Shown: in pieces, positions 47,901 to 59,161 of the stretch | Position numbering within the stretch: the first letter of the stretch is position 1 | Layout of the letters: each line of letters starts with the position of its first letter | Assembly (NCBI GenBank): GCA_019828595.1 | Contig: JAHQRK010000004.1 | Location: 1,054,001 to 1,118,000, forward strand | From: Aphanomyces cochlioides | Lineage: Eukaryota > Oomycota > Saprolegniomycetes > Saprolegniales > Verrucalvaceae | DNA length: 64,000 bases | Direction of reading: 5' to 3' | Program-made: the position numbers and the translations under genes | Notes under the pieces: model-generated | The model's database searches: none | What the model saw: only the letters and a program-made list of their open reading frames with translations | Told to the model about the DNA's origin: nothing

Positions 47901-50900
47901 AGGTGCTTGGTCGTCCACCACACGAGCATGACACCTTTCAAACATGCCAGACGTGACGAGTGGGTATCTCGATGGGGTCGAGATGTGCATGTGGCACGTG
48001 GGTACCAAACGTGGAGAAAAAGTAGAGAAAAAGTGGCATCGAGATGCAGTTTGTGGGGTATGCTTGGGACTATCGCGTGTTGATTTCGGACCAAGTAGGT
48101 GCTTGGTCGTCCACCACACGAGCATGACACCTTTCAAACATGCCAGACGTGACGAGTGGGTATCTCGATGGGGTCGAGATGTGCATGTGGCACGTGGGTA
48201 CCAAACGTGGAGAAAAAGTAGAGAAAAAGTGGCATCGAGATGCAGTTTGTGGGGTATGCTTGGGACTATCGCGTGTTGATTTCGGACCAAGTAGGTGCTT
48301 GGTCGTCCACCACACGAGCATGACACCTTTCAAACATGCCAGACGTGACGAGTGGGTATCTCGATGGGGTCGAGATGTGCATGTGGCACGTGGGTACCAA
48401 ACGTGGAGAAAAAGTAGAGAAAAAGTGGCATCGAGATGCAGTTTGTGGGGTATGCTTGGGACTATCGCGTGTTGATTTCGGACCAAGTAGGTGCTTGGTC
48501 GTCCACCACACGAGCATGACACCTTTCAAACATGCCAGACGTGACGAGTGGGTATCTCGATGGGGTCGAGATGTGCATGTGGCACGTGGGTACCAAACGT
48601 GGAGAAAAAGTAGAGAAAAAGTGGCATCGAGATGCAGTTTGTGGGGTATGCTTGGGACTATCGCGTGTTGATTTCGGACCAAGTAGGTGCTTGGTCGTCC
48701 ACCACACGAGCATGACACCTTTCAAACATGCCAGACGTGACGAGTGGGTATCTCGATGGGGTCGAGATGTGCATGTGGCACGTGGGTACCAAACGTGGAG
48801 AAAAAGTAGAGAAAAAGTGGCATCGAGATGCAGTTTGTGGGGTATGCTTGGGACTATCGCGTGTTGATTTCGGACCAAGTAGGTGCTTGGTCGTCCACCA
48901 CACGAGCATGACACCTTTCAAACATGCCAGACGTGACGAGTGGGTATCTCGATGGGGTCGAGATGTGCATGTGGCACGTGGGTACCAAACGTGGAGAAAA
49001 AGTAGAGAAAAAGTGGCATCGAGATGCAGTTTGTGGGGTATGCTTGGGACTATCGCGTGTTGATTTCGGACCAAGTAGGTGCTTGGTCGTCCACCACACG
49101 AGCATGACACCTTTCAAACATGCCAGACGTGACGAGTGGGTATCTCGATGGGGTCGAGATGTGCATGTGGCACGTGGGTACCAAACGTGGAGAAAAAGTA
49201 GAGAAAAAGTGGCATCGAGATGCAGTTTGTGGGGTATGCTTGGGACTATCGCGTGTTGATTTCGGACCAAGTAGGTGCTTGGTCGTCCACCACACGAGCA
49301 TGACACCTTTCAAACATGCCAGACGTGACGAGTGGGTATCTCGATGGGGTCGAGATGTGCATGTGGCACGTGGGTACCAAACGTGGAGAAAAAGTAGAGA
49401 AAAAGTGGCATCGAGATGCAGTTTGTGGGGTATGCTTGGGACTATCGCGTGTTGATTTCGGACCAAGTAGGTGCTTGGTCGTCCACCACACGAGCATGAC
49501 ACCTTTCAAACATGCCAGACGTGACGAGTGGGTATCTCGATGGGGTCGAGATGTGCATGTGGCACGTGGGTACCAAACGTGGAGAAAAAGTAGAGAAAAA
49601 GTGGCATCGAGATGCAGTTTGTGGGGTATGCTTGGGACTATCGCGTGTTGATTTCGGACCAAGTAGGTGCTTGGTCGTCCACCACACGAGCATGACACCT
49701 TTCAAACATGCCAGACGTGACGAGTGGGTATCTCGATGGGGTCGAGATGTGCATGTGGCACGTGGGTACCAAACGTGGAGAAAAAGTAGAGAAAAAGTGG
49801 CATCGAGATGCAGTTTGTGGGGTATGCTTGGGACTATCGCGTGTTGATTTCGGACCAAGTAGGTGCTTGGTCGTCCACCACACGAGCATGACACCTTTCA
49901 AACATGCCAGACGTGACGAGTGGGTATCTCGATGGGGTCGAGATGTGCATGTGGCACGTGGGTACCAAACGTGGAGAAAAAGTAGAGAAAAAGTGGCATC
50001 GAGATGCAGTTTGTGGGGTATGCTTGGGACTATCGCGTGTTGATTTCGGACCAAGTAGGTGCTTGGTCGTCCACCACACGAGCATGACACCTTTCAAACA
50101 TGCCAGACGTGACGAGTGGGTATCTCGATGGGGTCGAGATGTGCATGTGGCACGTGGGTACCAAACGTGGAGAAAAAGTAGAGAAAAAGTGGCATCGAGA
50201 TGCAGTTTGTGGGGTATGCTTGGGACTATGGCGTGTTGATTTCGGACCAAGTAGGTGCTTGGTCGTCCACCACACGAGCATGACACCTTTCAAACATGCC
50301 AGACGTGACGAGTGGGTATCTCGATGGGGTCGAGATGTGCATGTGGCACGTGGGTACCAAACGTGGAGAAAAAGTAGAGAAAAAGTGGCATCGAGATGCA
50401 GTTTGTGGGGTATGCTTGGGACTATCGCGTGTTGATTTCGGACCAAGTAGGTGCTTGGTCGTCCACCACACGAGCATGACACCTTTCAAACATGCCAGAC
50501 GTGACGAGTGGGTATCTCGATGGGGTCGAGATGTGCATGTGGCACGTGGGTACCAAACGTGGAGAAAAAGTAGAGAAAAAGTGGCATCGAGATGCAGTTT
50601 GTGGGGTATGCTTGGGACTATCGCGTGTTGATTTCGGACCAAGTAGGTGCTTGGTCGTCCACCACACGAGCATGACACCTTTCAAACATGCCAGACGTGA
50701 CGAGTGGGTATCTCGATGGGGTCGAGATGTGCATGTGGCACGTGGGTACCAAACGTGGAGAAAAAGTAGAGAAAAAGTGGCATCGAGATGCAGTTTGTGG
50801 GGTATGCTTGGGACTATCGCGTGTTGATTTCGGACCAAGTAGGTGCTTGGTCGTCCACCACACGAGCATGACACCTTTCAAACATGCCAGACGTGACGAG

Positions 50901-53900
50901 TGGGTATCTCGATGGGGTCGAGATGTGCATGTGGCACGTGGGTACCAAACGTGGAGAAAAAGTAGAGAAAAAGTGGCATCGAGATGCAGTTTGTGGGGTA
51001 TGCTTGGGACTATCGCGTGTTGATTTCGGACCAAGTAGGTGCTTGGTCGTCCACCACACGAGCATGACACCTTTCAAACATGCCAGACGTGACGAGTGGG
51101 TATCTCGATGGGGTCGAGATGTGCATGTGGCACGTGGGTACCAAACGTGGAGAAAAAGTAGAGAAAAAGTGGCATCGAGATGCAGTTTGTGGGGTATGCT
51201 TGGGACTATCGCGTGTTGATTTCGGACCAAGTAGGTGCTTGGTCGTCCACCACACGAGCATGACACCTTTCAAACATGCCAGACGTGACGAGTGGGTATC
51301 TCGATGGGGTCGAGATGTGCATGTGGCACGTGGGTACCAAACGTGGAGAAAAAGTAGAGAAAAAGTGGCATCGAGATGCAGTTTGTGGGGTATGCTTGGG
51401 ACTATCGCGTGTTGATTTCGGACCAAGTAGGTGCTTGGTCGTCCACCACACGAGCATGACACCTTTCAAACATGCCAGACGTGACGAGTGGGTATCTCGA
51501 TGGGGTCGAGATGTGCATGTGGCACGTGGGTACCAAACGTGGAGAAAAAGTAGAGAAAAAGTGGCATCGAGATGCAGTTTGTGGGGTATGCTTGGGACTA
51601 TCGCGTGTTGATTTCGGACCAAGTAGGTGCTTGGTCGTCCACCACACGAGCATGACACCTTTCAAACATGCCAGACGTGACGAGTGGGTATCTCGATGGG
51701 GTCGAGATGTGCATGTGGCACGTGGGTACCAAACGTGGAGAAAAAGTAGAGAAAAAGTGGCATCGAGATGCAGTTTGTGGGGTATGCTTGGGACTATCGC
51801 GTGTTGATTTCGGACCAAGTAGGTGCTTGGTCGTCCACCACACGAGCATGACACCTTTCAAACATGCCAGACGTGACGAGTGGGTATCTCGATGGGGTCG
51901 AGATGTGCATGTGGCACGTGGGTACCAAACGTGGAGAAAAAGTAGAGAAAAAGTGGCATCGAGATGCAGTTTGTGGGGTATGCTTGGGACTATCGCGTGT
52001 TGATTTCGGACCAAGTAGGTGCTTGGTCGTCCACCACACGAGCATGACACCTTTCAAACATGCCAGACGTGACGAGTGGGTATCTCGATGGGGTCGAGAT
52101 GTGCATGTGGCACGTGGGTACCAAACGTGGAGAAAAAGTAGAGAAAAAGTGGCATCGAGATGCAGTTTGTGGGGTATGCTTGGGACTATCGCGTGTTGAT
52201 TTCGGACCAAGTAGGTGCTTGGTCGTCCACCACACGAGCATGACACCTTTCAAACATGCCAGACGTGACGAGTGGGTATCTCGATGGGGTCGAGATGTGC
52301 ATGTGGCACGTGGGTACCAAACGTGGAGAAAAAGTAGAGAAAAAGTGGCATCGAGATGCAGTTTGTGGGGTATGCTTGGGACTATCGCGTGTTGATTTCG
52401 GACCAAGTAGGTGCTTGGTCGTCCACCACACGAGCATGACACCTTTCAAACATGCCAGACGTGACGAGTGGGTATCTCGATGGGGTCGAGATGTGCATGT
52501 GGCACGTGGGTACCAAACGTGGAGAAAAAGTAGAGAAAAAGTGGCATCGAGATGCAGTTTGTGGGGTATGCTTGGGACTATCGCGTGTTGATTTCGGACC
52601 AAGTAGGTGCTTGGTCGTCCACCACACGAGCATGACACCTTTCAAACATGCCAGACGTGACGAGTGGGTATCTCGATGGGGTCGAGATGTGCATGTGGCA
52701 CGTGGGTACCAAACGTGGAGAAAAAGTAGAGAAAAAGTGGCATCGAGATGCAGTTTGTGGGGTATGCTTGGGACTATCGCGTGTTGATTTCGGACCAAGT
52801 AGGTGCTTGGTCGTCCACCACACGAGCATGACACCTTTCAAACATGCCAGACGTGACGAGTGGGTATCTCGATGGGGTCGAGATGTGCATGTGGCACGTG
52901 GGTACCAAACGTGGAGAAAAAGTAGAGAAAAAGTGGCATCGAGATGCAGTTTGTGGGGTATGCTTGGGACTATCGCGTGTTGATTTCGGACCAAGTAGGT
53001 GCTTGGTCGTCCACCACACGAGCATGACACCTTTCAAACATGCCAGACGTGACGAGTGGGTATCTCGATGGGGTCGAGATGTGCATGTGGCACGTGGGTA
53101 CCAAACGTGGAGAAAAAGTAGAGAAAAAGTGGCATCGAGATGCAGTTTGTGGGGTATGCTTGGGACTATCGCGTGTTGATTTCGGACCAAGTAGGTGCTT
53201 GGTCGTCCACCACACGAGCATGACACCTTTCAAACATGCCAGACGTGACGAGTGGGTATCTCGATGGGGTCGAGATGTGCATGTGGCACGTGGGTACCAA
53301 ACGTGGAGAAAAAGTAGAGAAAAAGTGGCATCGAGATGCAGTTTGTGGGGTATGCTTGGGACTATGGCGTGTTGATTTCGGACCAAGTAGGTGCTTGGTC
53401 GTCCACCACACGAGCATGACACCTTTCAAACATGCCAGACGTGACGAGTGGGTATCTCGATGGGGTCGAGATGTGCATGTGGCACGTGGGTACCAAACGT
53501 GGAGAAAAAGTAGAGAAAAAGTGGCATCGAGATGCAGTTTGTGGGGTATGCTTGGGACTATCGCGTGTTGATTTCGGACCAAGTAGGTGCTTGGTCGTCC
53601 ACCACACGAGCATGACACCTTTCAAACATGCCAGACGTGACGAGTGGGTATCTCGATGGGGTCGAGATGTGCATGTGGCACGTGGGTACCAAACGTGGAG
53701 AAAAAGTAGAGAAAAAGTGGCATCGAGATGCAGTTTGTGGGGTATGCTTGGGACTATCGCGTGTTGATTTCGGACCAAGTAGGTGCTTGGTCGTCCACCA
53801 CACGAGCATGACACCTTTCAAACATGCCAGACGTGACGAGTGGGTATCTCGATGGGGTCGAGATGTGCATGTGGCACGTGGGTACCAAACGTGGAGAAAA

Positions 53901-54703
53901 AGTAGAGAAAAAGTGGCATCGAGATGCAGTTTGTGGGGTATGCTTGGGACTATCGCGTGTTGATTTCGGACCAAGTAGGTGCTTGGTCGTCCACCACACG
54001 AGCATGACACCTTTCAAACATGCCAGACGTGACGAGTGGGTATCTCGATGGGGTCGAGATGTGCATGTGGCACGTGGGTACCAAACGTGGAGAAAAAGTA
54101 GAGAAAAAGTGGCATCGAGATGCAGTTTGTGGGGTATGCTTGGGACTATCGCGTGTTGATTTCGGACCAAGTAGGTGCTTGGTCGTCCACCACACGAGCA
54201 TGACACCTTTCAAACATGCCAGACGTGACGAGTGGGTATCTCGATGGGGTCGAGATGTGCATGTGGCACGTGGGTACCAAACGTGGAGAAAAAGTAGAGA
54301 AAAAGTGGCATCGAGATGCAGTTTGTGGGGTATGCTTGGGACTATGGCGTGTTGATTTCGGACCAAGTAGGTGCTTGGTCGTCCACCACACGAGCATGAC
54401 ACCTTTCAAACATGCCAGACGTGACGAGTGGGTATCTCGATGGGGTCGAGATGTGCATGTGGCACGTGGGTACCAAACGTGGAGAAAAAGTAGAGAAAAA
54501 GTGGCATCGAGATGCAGTTTGTGGGGTATGCTTGGGACTATCGCGTGTTGATTTCGGACCAAGTAGGTGCTTGGTCGTCCACCACACGAGCATGACACCT
54601 TTCAAACATGCCAGACGTGACGAGTGGGTATCTCGATGGGGTCGAGATGTGCATGTGGCACGTGGGTACCAAACGTGGAGAAAAAGTAGAGAAAAAGTGG
54701 CAT
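20936..54703. repeat. 196-bp tandem satellite array, about 172 copies
   Basis: The unit repeats head to tail for 33.8 kb. The landmark ATGCCAGACG recurs from 21092 to 54608, exactly 171 periods of 196 bp. Reading the array, I found only a dozen or so single-base variants: a C-to-G change at 21614, 23378, 25926, 27101, 27297, 32197, 50230, 53366 and 54346; an A-to-C at 37901; one deleted G near 26899; one inserted A near 34895. The leftmost unit (20936-21030) is internally deleted. Each unit contains an inverted repeat ACCAAG-6-CTTGGT (for example 21042-21059), an inverted repeat ATCTCGA-5-TCGAGAT (21114-21132) and CACGTG. Because 196 is not a multiple of three, the same sequence gives overlapping 111-aa (+) and 150-aa (-) ORFs again and again; I regard these as by-products, not genes. 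Confidence 0.97.
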
Positions 54704-54992
54704 CTCATACATTGCGCACTTCCAGCATAATGCATGGTGCACTTCCAGCACCAGCGTAGTGCACTTCTAGCGCAACACTATTTATATGTTGAACCTTCAA
54801 CACTATGTTTATGCATCAAGATCTATATTTATGCTAGCAGTCATGAAACTGCAGCGACTCTTCGGATGTAGATAAGAATAGTTCAGCCAATCCCAAGAAC
54901 CATAGATATTCTTAGAACGAAGTCTAGCAGACTAAAGCTCACAATTGAATTTACCTTCAACTACTCAAGTGCAAGCCCTCATCAATCCTACA
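54704..54992 (+). repeat. Copia 5' LTR, left-truncated
   Basis: It ends in CCTACA directly before the primer-binding site. It contains three near-copies of GTGCACTTCCAGC spaced ~22 bp (54715-54775), a TATTTATATG TATA-like run near 54780 and the palindrome GTTGAA-CC-TTCAAC. Its first 43 bases equal 59119-59161. Confidence 0.8.
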
Positions 54993-54993
54993 A

Positions 54994-55006
54994 GGTTATG
55001 AGCCCA
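54994..55006 (+). promoter_or_regulatory. Primer-binding site matching the initiator tRNA-Met anticodon arm
   Basis: The bases GGTTATGAGCCCA two positions after the LTR end are complementary to the anticodon stem-loop of initiator tRNA-Met (CAU anticodon), not to the tRNA 3' end. Drosophila copia and some yeast Ty elements prime from such half-tRNAs. The ATG inside it (54998) is also the first codon of gag. Confidence 0.65.
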
Positions 55007-58000
55007 ACGATCAAGACCGACGATTCCAAGCAAGAAGCCATTGTCTTCCGCGGCAAGAATTTCAACATCTTTAAACTGCGAATTCAAGCCAAGCTGCGTA
55101 GCAAGGGTTATGGACGATTGTCAGCGGCGATACTACGGCATCGGATGCAGCAAGCACCAGCGATTTCGACGCCAAGGAAGCCAAGGCATTCGCGATACTC
55201 GTCAACGCATTGGACGATGACAATCTCGCCGACGTGGCACATGTGACGACGTCTGCTGCCGTGTGGAAGTTGCTCATTGAACGCTTCGAAGCGCGAACCT
55301 ATTCTGACGTCTCTAACGTCATCCACGAGCTACACACGAAGACGTATGAAGTTGGAAAGTCGATGCAGTCTCACATCACCGACATGCGCGTCCTCCAACA
55401 GAAGCTCATGTACATGGGAACACGCGTGGACGACGACATGCTCGGAAGAATCCTCCTCACCAGTGTCAAGGAAGTCTTCCCGACGACTGTCGAAATCCTC
55501 CGCAACCGTGAGCCTGCCCCAACTCTCCAACAAGTCATTGATCGCCTCCTATCCAAGGAGAGCGAAGAAGAGCGCAGTACAACCAAGCGCAAGGCTCCGT
55601 CCGACGATCAAGTCCTGTACGCTACCAAGGATAGCAAACGCAAACCATGGAAGCTGCGCGTCAAGGACAAATGCTTGTACTGCCACAAACCTGGCCATCT
55701 TGTCGCTGAGTGCCGCTACAAGAAACGAGATGTGACCAAGGGTATTCAGCGCAAATGTCTCCCAAATGAGGATGAAGAAATCAACGTCCTCGAGCAAGAT
55801 GAAGAAGGATTCATCCTGGTTACCATTGACCAAGACCGACTTGACATCGGGAACAAATGGATCCTCGACAGCGGTTGTACGACTGACGTCACCGGTGACA
55901 AGACTCTGTTTTCCAAGTTGGCAAGAAGTGGTCAAGTCTCTCTCTCCGCGTGGCTAATGACACTCCAGTCAAGTCGACTCAGTCTGGATCGGTCAAGATC
56001 CGCGTTGACAACGATCAAATCCTCGACCGACCTTGGGTCATGTATGTTCCAGGACTGACGAAGAACCTTCTCTCGTTGCGTCGCCTACTCCAAGATGGAT
56101 TTGCAATTGCCAAGTGGACAGCGGACTCTGCCATTCTTATCAAGAACACACTCGCACTCAGGTTTCATGTGCATCAAGGCTTGTACGTTCTTACCGCAAG
56201 TCAAGACGAGCAAGTCAATGCTTTTACTATTCGCAAGTCTAAACTAGTGCAATGGCACCTTCGACTGGCCCATCTCAACTTTGGAGCCATCAAGCAAGCT
56301 GCAAAAGACGGCGTCGTTGATGGCCTTTCTCTGTCCAAGAGCGACCTTGTTGGGTCGTACAGCTGCGACGCATGCGAAATTGCCAAGGCGAGGCGGATGA
56401 GCTACAAGAACACCCACCCGTACCGCGCTCAAGTTCCATTGGAGCGAGTTCACATCGACAAGGGTGGTCCTATCACTCCACCAACCTTCGGTGGGATGGT
56501 CTATTATGAGCTCTATGTCGACGAAGCCTCCAGATTCAAGTGGCTCTTTCTCTTGAAGGCCAAATCAGAGACTTTGGACAACTTCGAGAAGTTCCACGTA
56601 TACGCTGAGCGCCAATTTGGTCGGAAAATCAAGACTGTCATGACTGACAACGCCCAAGAAAGCGTTGGCATCGAGCAACTATACACCAACGTGTACTCTC
56701 CTGAAGAGAACTGCATTGCCGAGCAGCCCAACAACGTCCTCATGAACAAGGTTCGGTGCCTCCTCCAAGACACAGGCCTCGATTATCAATATTGGGGAGA
56801 AGCGCTCAACTACGTCGTGTACACCGAAAATCGAAGTCCCACCAAAGCGCTCGGAGGTAGGACACCATTCCAAGCCATTTATGGTCGGCGGCCCAACATC
56901 GAACACTTGAGGTCATTTGGCTGCGTGGCATATGCATTCATCGACAAATCGAAGCGATCCAAGTTGGAACCTCGAGCGACCAAGTGTATCTTTCTCGGCT
57001 ACGCAAGTCAGCGCAAGAGTTATCGACTTCAAGATTGTGAGTCTGGACGGACTTTTGAGTGTCGATCAGTCAAATTCGTCGAAGATGGCACTGCCGACGA
57101 CAACCCCAACAAGTCTGTTCAAGTTGACCATTCTTACTCCCAACCACCAGGACCTCAAGTAGTTGACGATCGCGAAGACGACATCGATGACCAACCTGAG
57201 CAGCCGCCTCCAAGGCGTCAAGTCACGTTTACTGACAACGTCATTATACGAAATTCTCCTTCAGCAAGTCCAGCCCAGGTCGAGCCACCACATCCGGAAG
57301 ATCCAACTTCGGCTGATGACGAAGAAGGAAGCATGAGCGACTCGGATGTCCAAGTTCCTCAGCCAGGCAGCCTTGAAGCCATCTCCGGTGGATTCCACCA
57401 GAGCTACAGCGTTCAAGTTGTCAACGAGACGCCAGTGTCCTTTGCGGATATCGAGAAGAGCCCCAATCGATTGAAGTGGCTCGAAGCAACTCAGGTCGAA
57501 TACGACTCACTGATTGAAAATGGCACTTGGACTCTGACGGACCTCCCCCCCGGCCGTGAAGCCCTCAAGTGCAAGTGGCTCTGGCGGATGAAGTTCGATG
57601 CCGATGGCAAGTTGACCAAGTACAAGGCACGTCTTGTCCTCAAGGGCTACATGCAACAGTATGGGATCGACTATCTCGAGCGAGATTTTTGCTCCGGTAC
57701 TTCGGATGAACGCTTTACGTCTACTACTCTGCTTGGTGGCACACCACGCATGGAAGATCCGACAAATGGATGTCAAGACAGCTTTTCTGAACGGTACCTT
57801 GGACACCGACACAGTCATTTTTATGGAGCAGCCCCCTGGATTTGCTGTTCAAGGTGAAGAATCCAAGGTTTGCCGCCTGATTAAATCAATCTACGGTCTC
57901 AAGCAAGCGCCAAGATGTTGGTATCTGACGTTGCACTCTTTTCTCGTCCGAATTGGCTTCGAGCGTTGTGTCCAAGAAGTCTGCCTTTACACCAAAAGAG

Positions 58001-58995
58001 TGGGAGACTCTGTGGTACTTTTGAGTGTATACGTCGACGACATTACAATCACGGGCAACAACGACCAAGACATCGAGAAGGCCTGCAACGCACTCAAGGA
58101 CGAGTTTAAAATGACCGACCTCGGTGAGCTCAAGTCAATCCTCGGAATCAAGGTCGAAACTTATGGGCATGTTGTCACGATGTCCCAACAAGGCTATGTT
58201 GAAGTCCTACTCGACAAGTTCAACATGGCTGACTGCAAACCTGTGTCGACACCTGAAGTCGTTGGTCATGCACTCGTGCCGACATCTAAAAGTCAAGATG
58301 AAGTCAAGGCACTCAACTTGCCATACCGCGAACTTGTCGGTAGTCTTCAGTACCACGTGACAGCCACAAGACCAGACATCGCCAACGCAGTACGAAACCT
58401 CAGCAAACACTTGTCGAAGTACGACGATACCCACTGGAAGCAAGCACAGCGAGTGCTCAAGTACCTCAAGGGATCCAAATCAGCAAGTCTCAAGATCGAC
58501 GGTCGAGGTCAAGTGGGAGACTTGCAGCTCACTGCGTACTGCGATGCCGACTTCGCAAACGGAGAAGACCGCAAGTCGATCAGTGGCTACGTCGTTATGT
58601 ATGGCTCGTGCGTACTCTCCTATCGCTCGAGGAAGCAAATCATCGTGGCACTGTCCACAGCAGAAGCCGAGTACATTGCCTTGGCAGACTGTGTCAAAGA
58701 GCTCCTCTGGTTCTCAGAACTATTGGAAGAACTTGGGTTTCCCCAAAAGACCATCCTGGTGCATTGCGACAACCAGAGTGCAATTGCCATCGCGAAGAAC
58801 CCTGGCCAACATGAGAGGACCAAACACATCAGCACCAAGTACCATTTTGTACGGGACAATGTCGAGAAGGAAGTCATAAAGCTTCAGTACTGTCCAAGCA
58901 AGATGATGATCGCTGACATCCTCACCAAGGCCATTCCGCGTGAGCAATTCGAAATCCTGCGTTCCAAGTTGGGACTCACAGAAGACTCGAATTGA
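54998..58995 (+). pseudogene. Copia gag-pol polyprotein, broken by three frameshifts
   Basis: Gag begins at 54998 with the usual FRGKNFNIFKLRIQAKL region; the frame shifts near 55115. A CX2CX4HX4C zinc knuckle lies at 55672-55713 and the aspartic protease motif DSGC near 55868. A second shift occurs near 55945 in a CT-repeat. The GAG-pre-integrase and integrase region follows (about 56230-57000): the catalytic acidic residues remain (HIDKGGP, MTDNAQE, IAEQ) but flanking residues usually Gly and Arg are altered. A third shift occurs near 57685 at the start of the reverse transcriptase core. After it, RT (YVDD at 58030-58041) and RNase H (YCDADFA, AEAEYIAL, DNQSAI) are intact to the TGA at 58993-58995. 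Polyprotein processing would have given Gag, PR, IN and RT-RNase H. Confidence 0.9.
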
Positions 58996-59002
58996 GTGGG
59001 AG

Positions 59003-59161
59003 TGTTAGAGATGGCAAAGTCAAGCCTTATTGGATTGCATAAATACAATGTTGATTTGTCAAGGACTCATTAGGTTCTATACCTACTTATCCTGTGACAA
59101 AAGTGTTTGTGTATGGCACTCATACATTGCGCACTTCCAGCATAATGCATGGTGCACTTCC
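59003..59161 (+). repeat. Copia 3' LTR, right-truncated
   Basis: It begins TGTTAG after the purine run GTGGGAG and ends inside the second GTGCACTTCC copy, where LINE sequence starts at 59162. Only the U3-side 159 bases remain. Confidence 0.75.

Larger units (their letters stand above)
54704..59161 (+). mobile_element. Ty1/copia retrotransposon, frameshifted, with partial LTRs
   Basis: The internal region (54993-59002) carries gag, protease, integrase, reverse transcriptase and RNase H in copia order. Both LTRs are incomplete: the left one lacks its first 116 bases and the right one lacks its last ~246. They share only 43 bases. The left end joins satellite, the right end joins a LINE. No target-site duplication can be read. 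Frameshifts make this copy inactive. Confidence 0.9.

Noticed and set aside
20936..54703. CRISPR-like array
   Set aside because: Units are contiguous 196-bp repeats without unique spacers, in a eukaryotic setting.
21092..54759. Hundreds of overlapping 111-aa (+) and 150-aa (-) ORFs across the array as a repeated protein family
   Set aside because: They come from one 196-bp unit read in shifting frames (196 is not divisible by 3), occur on both strands at once, and show no codon-type variation. They are by-products of a stop-poor repeat.
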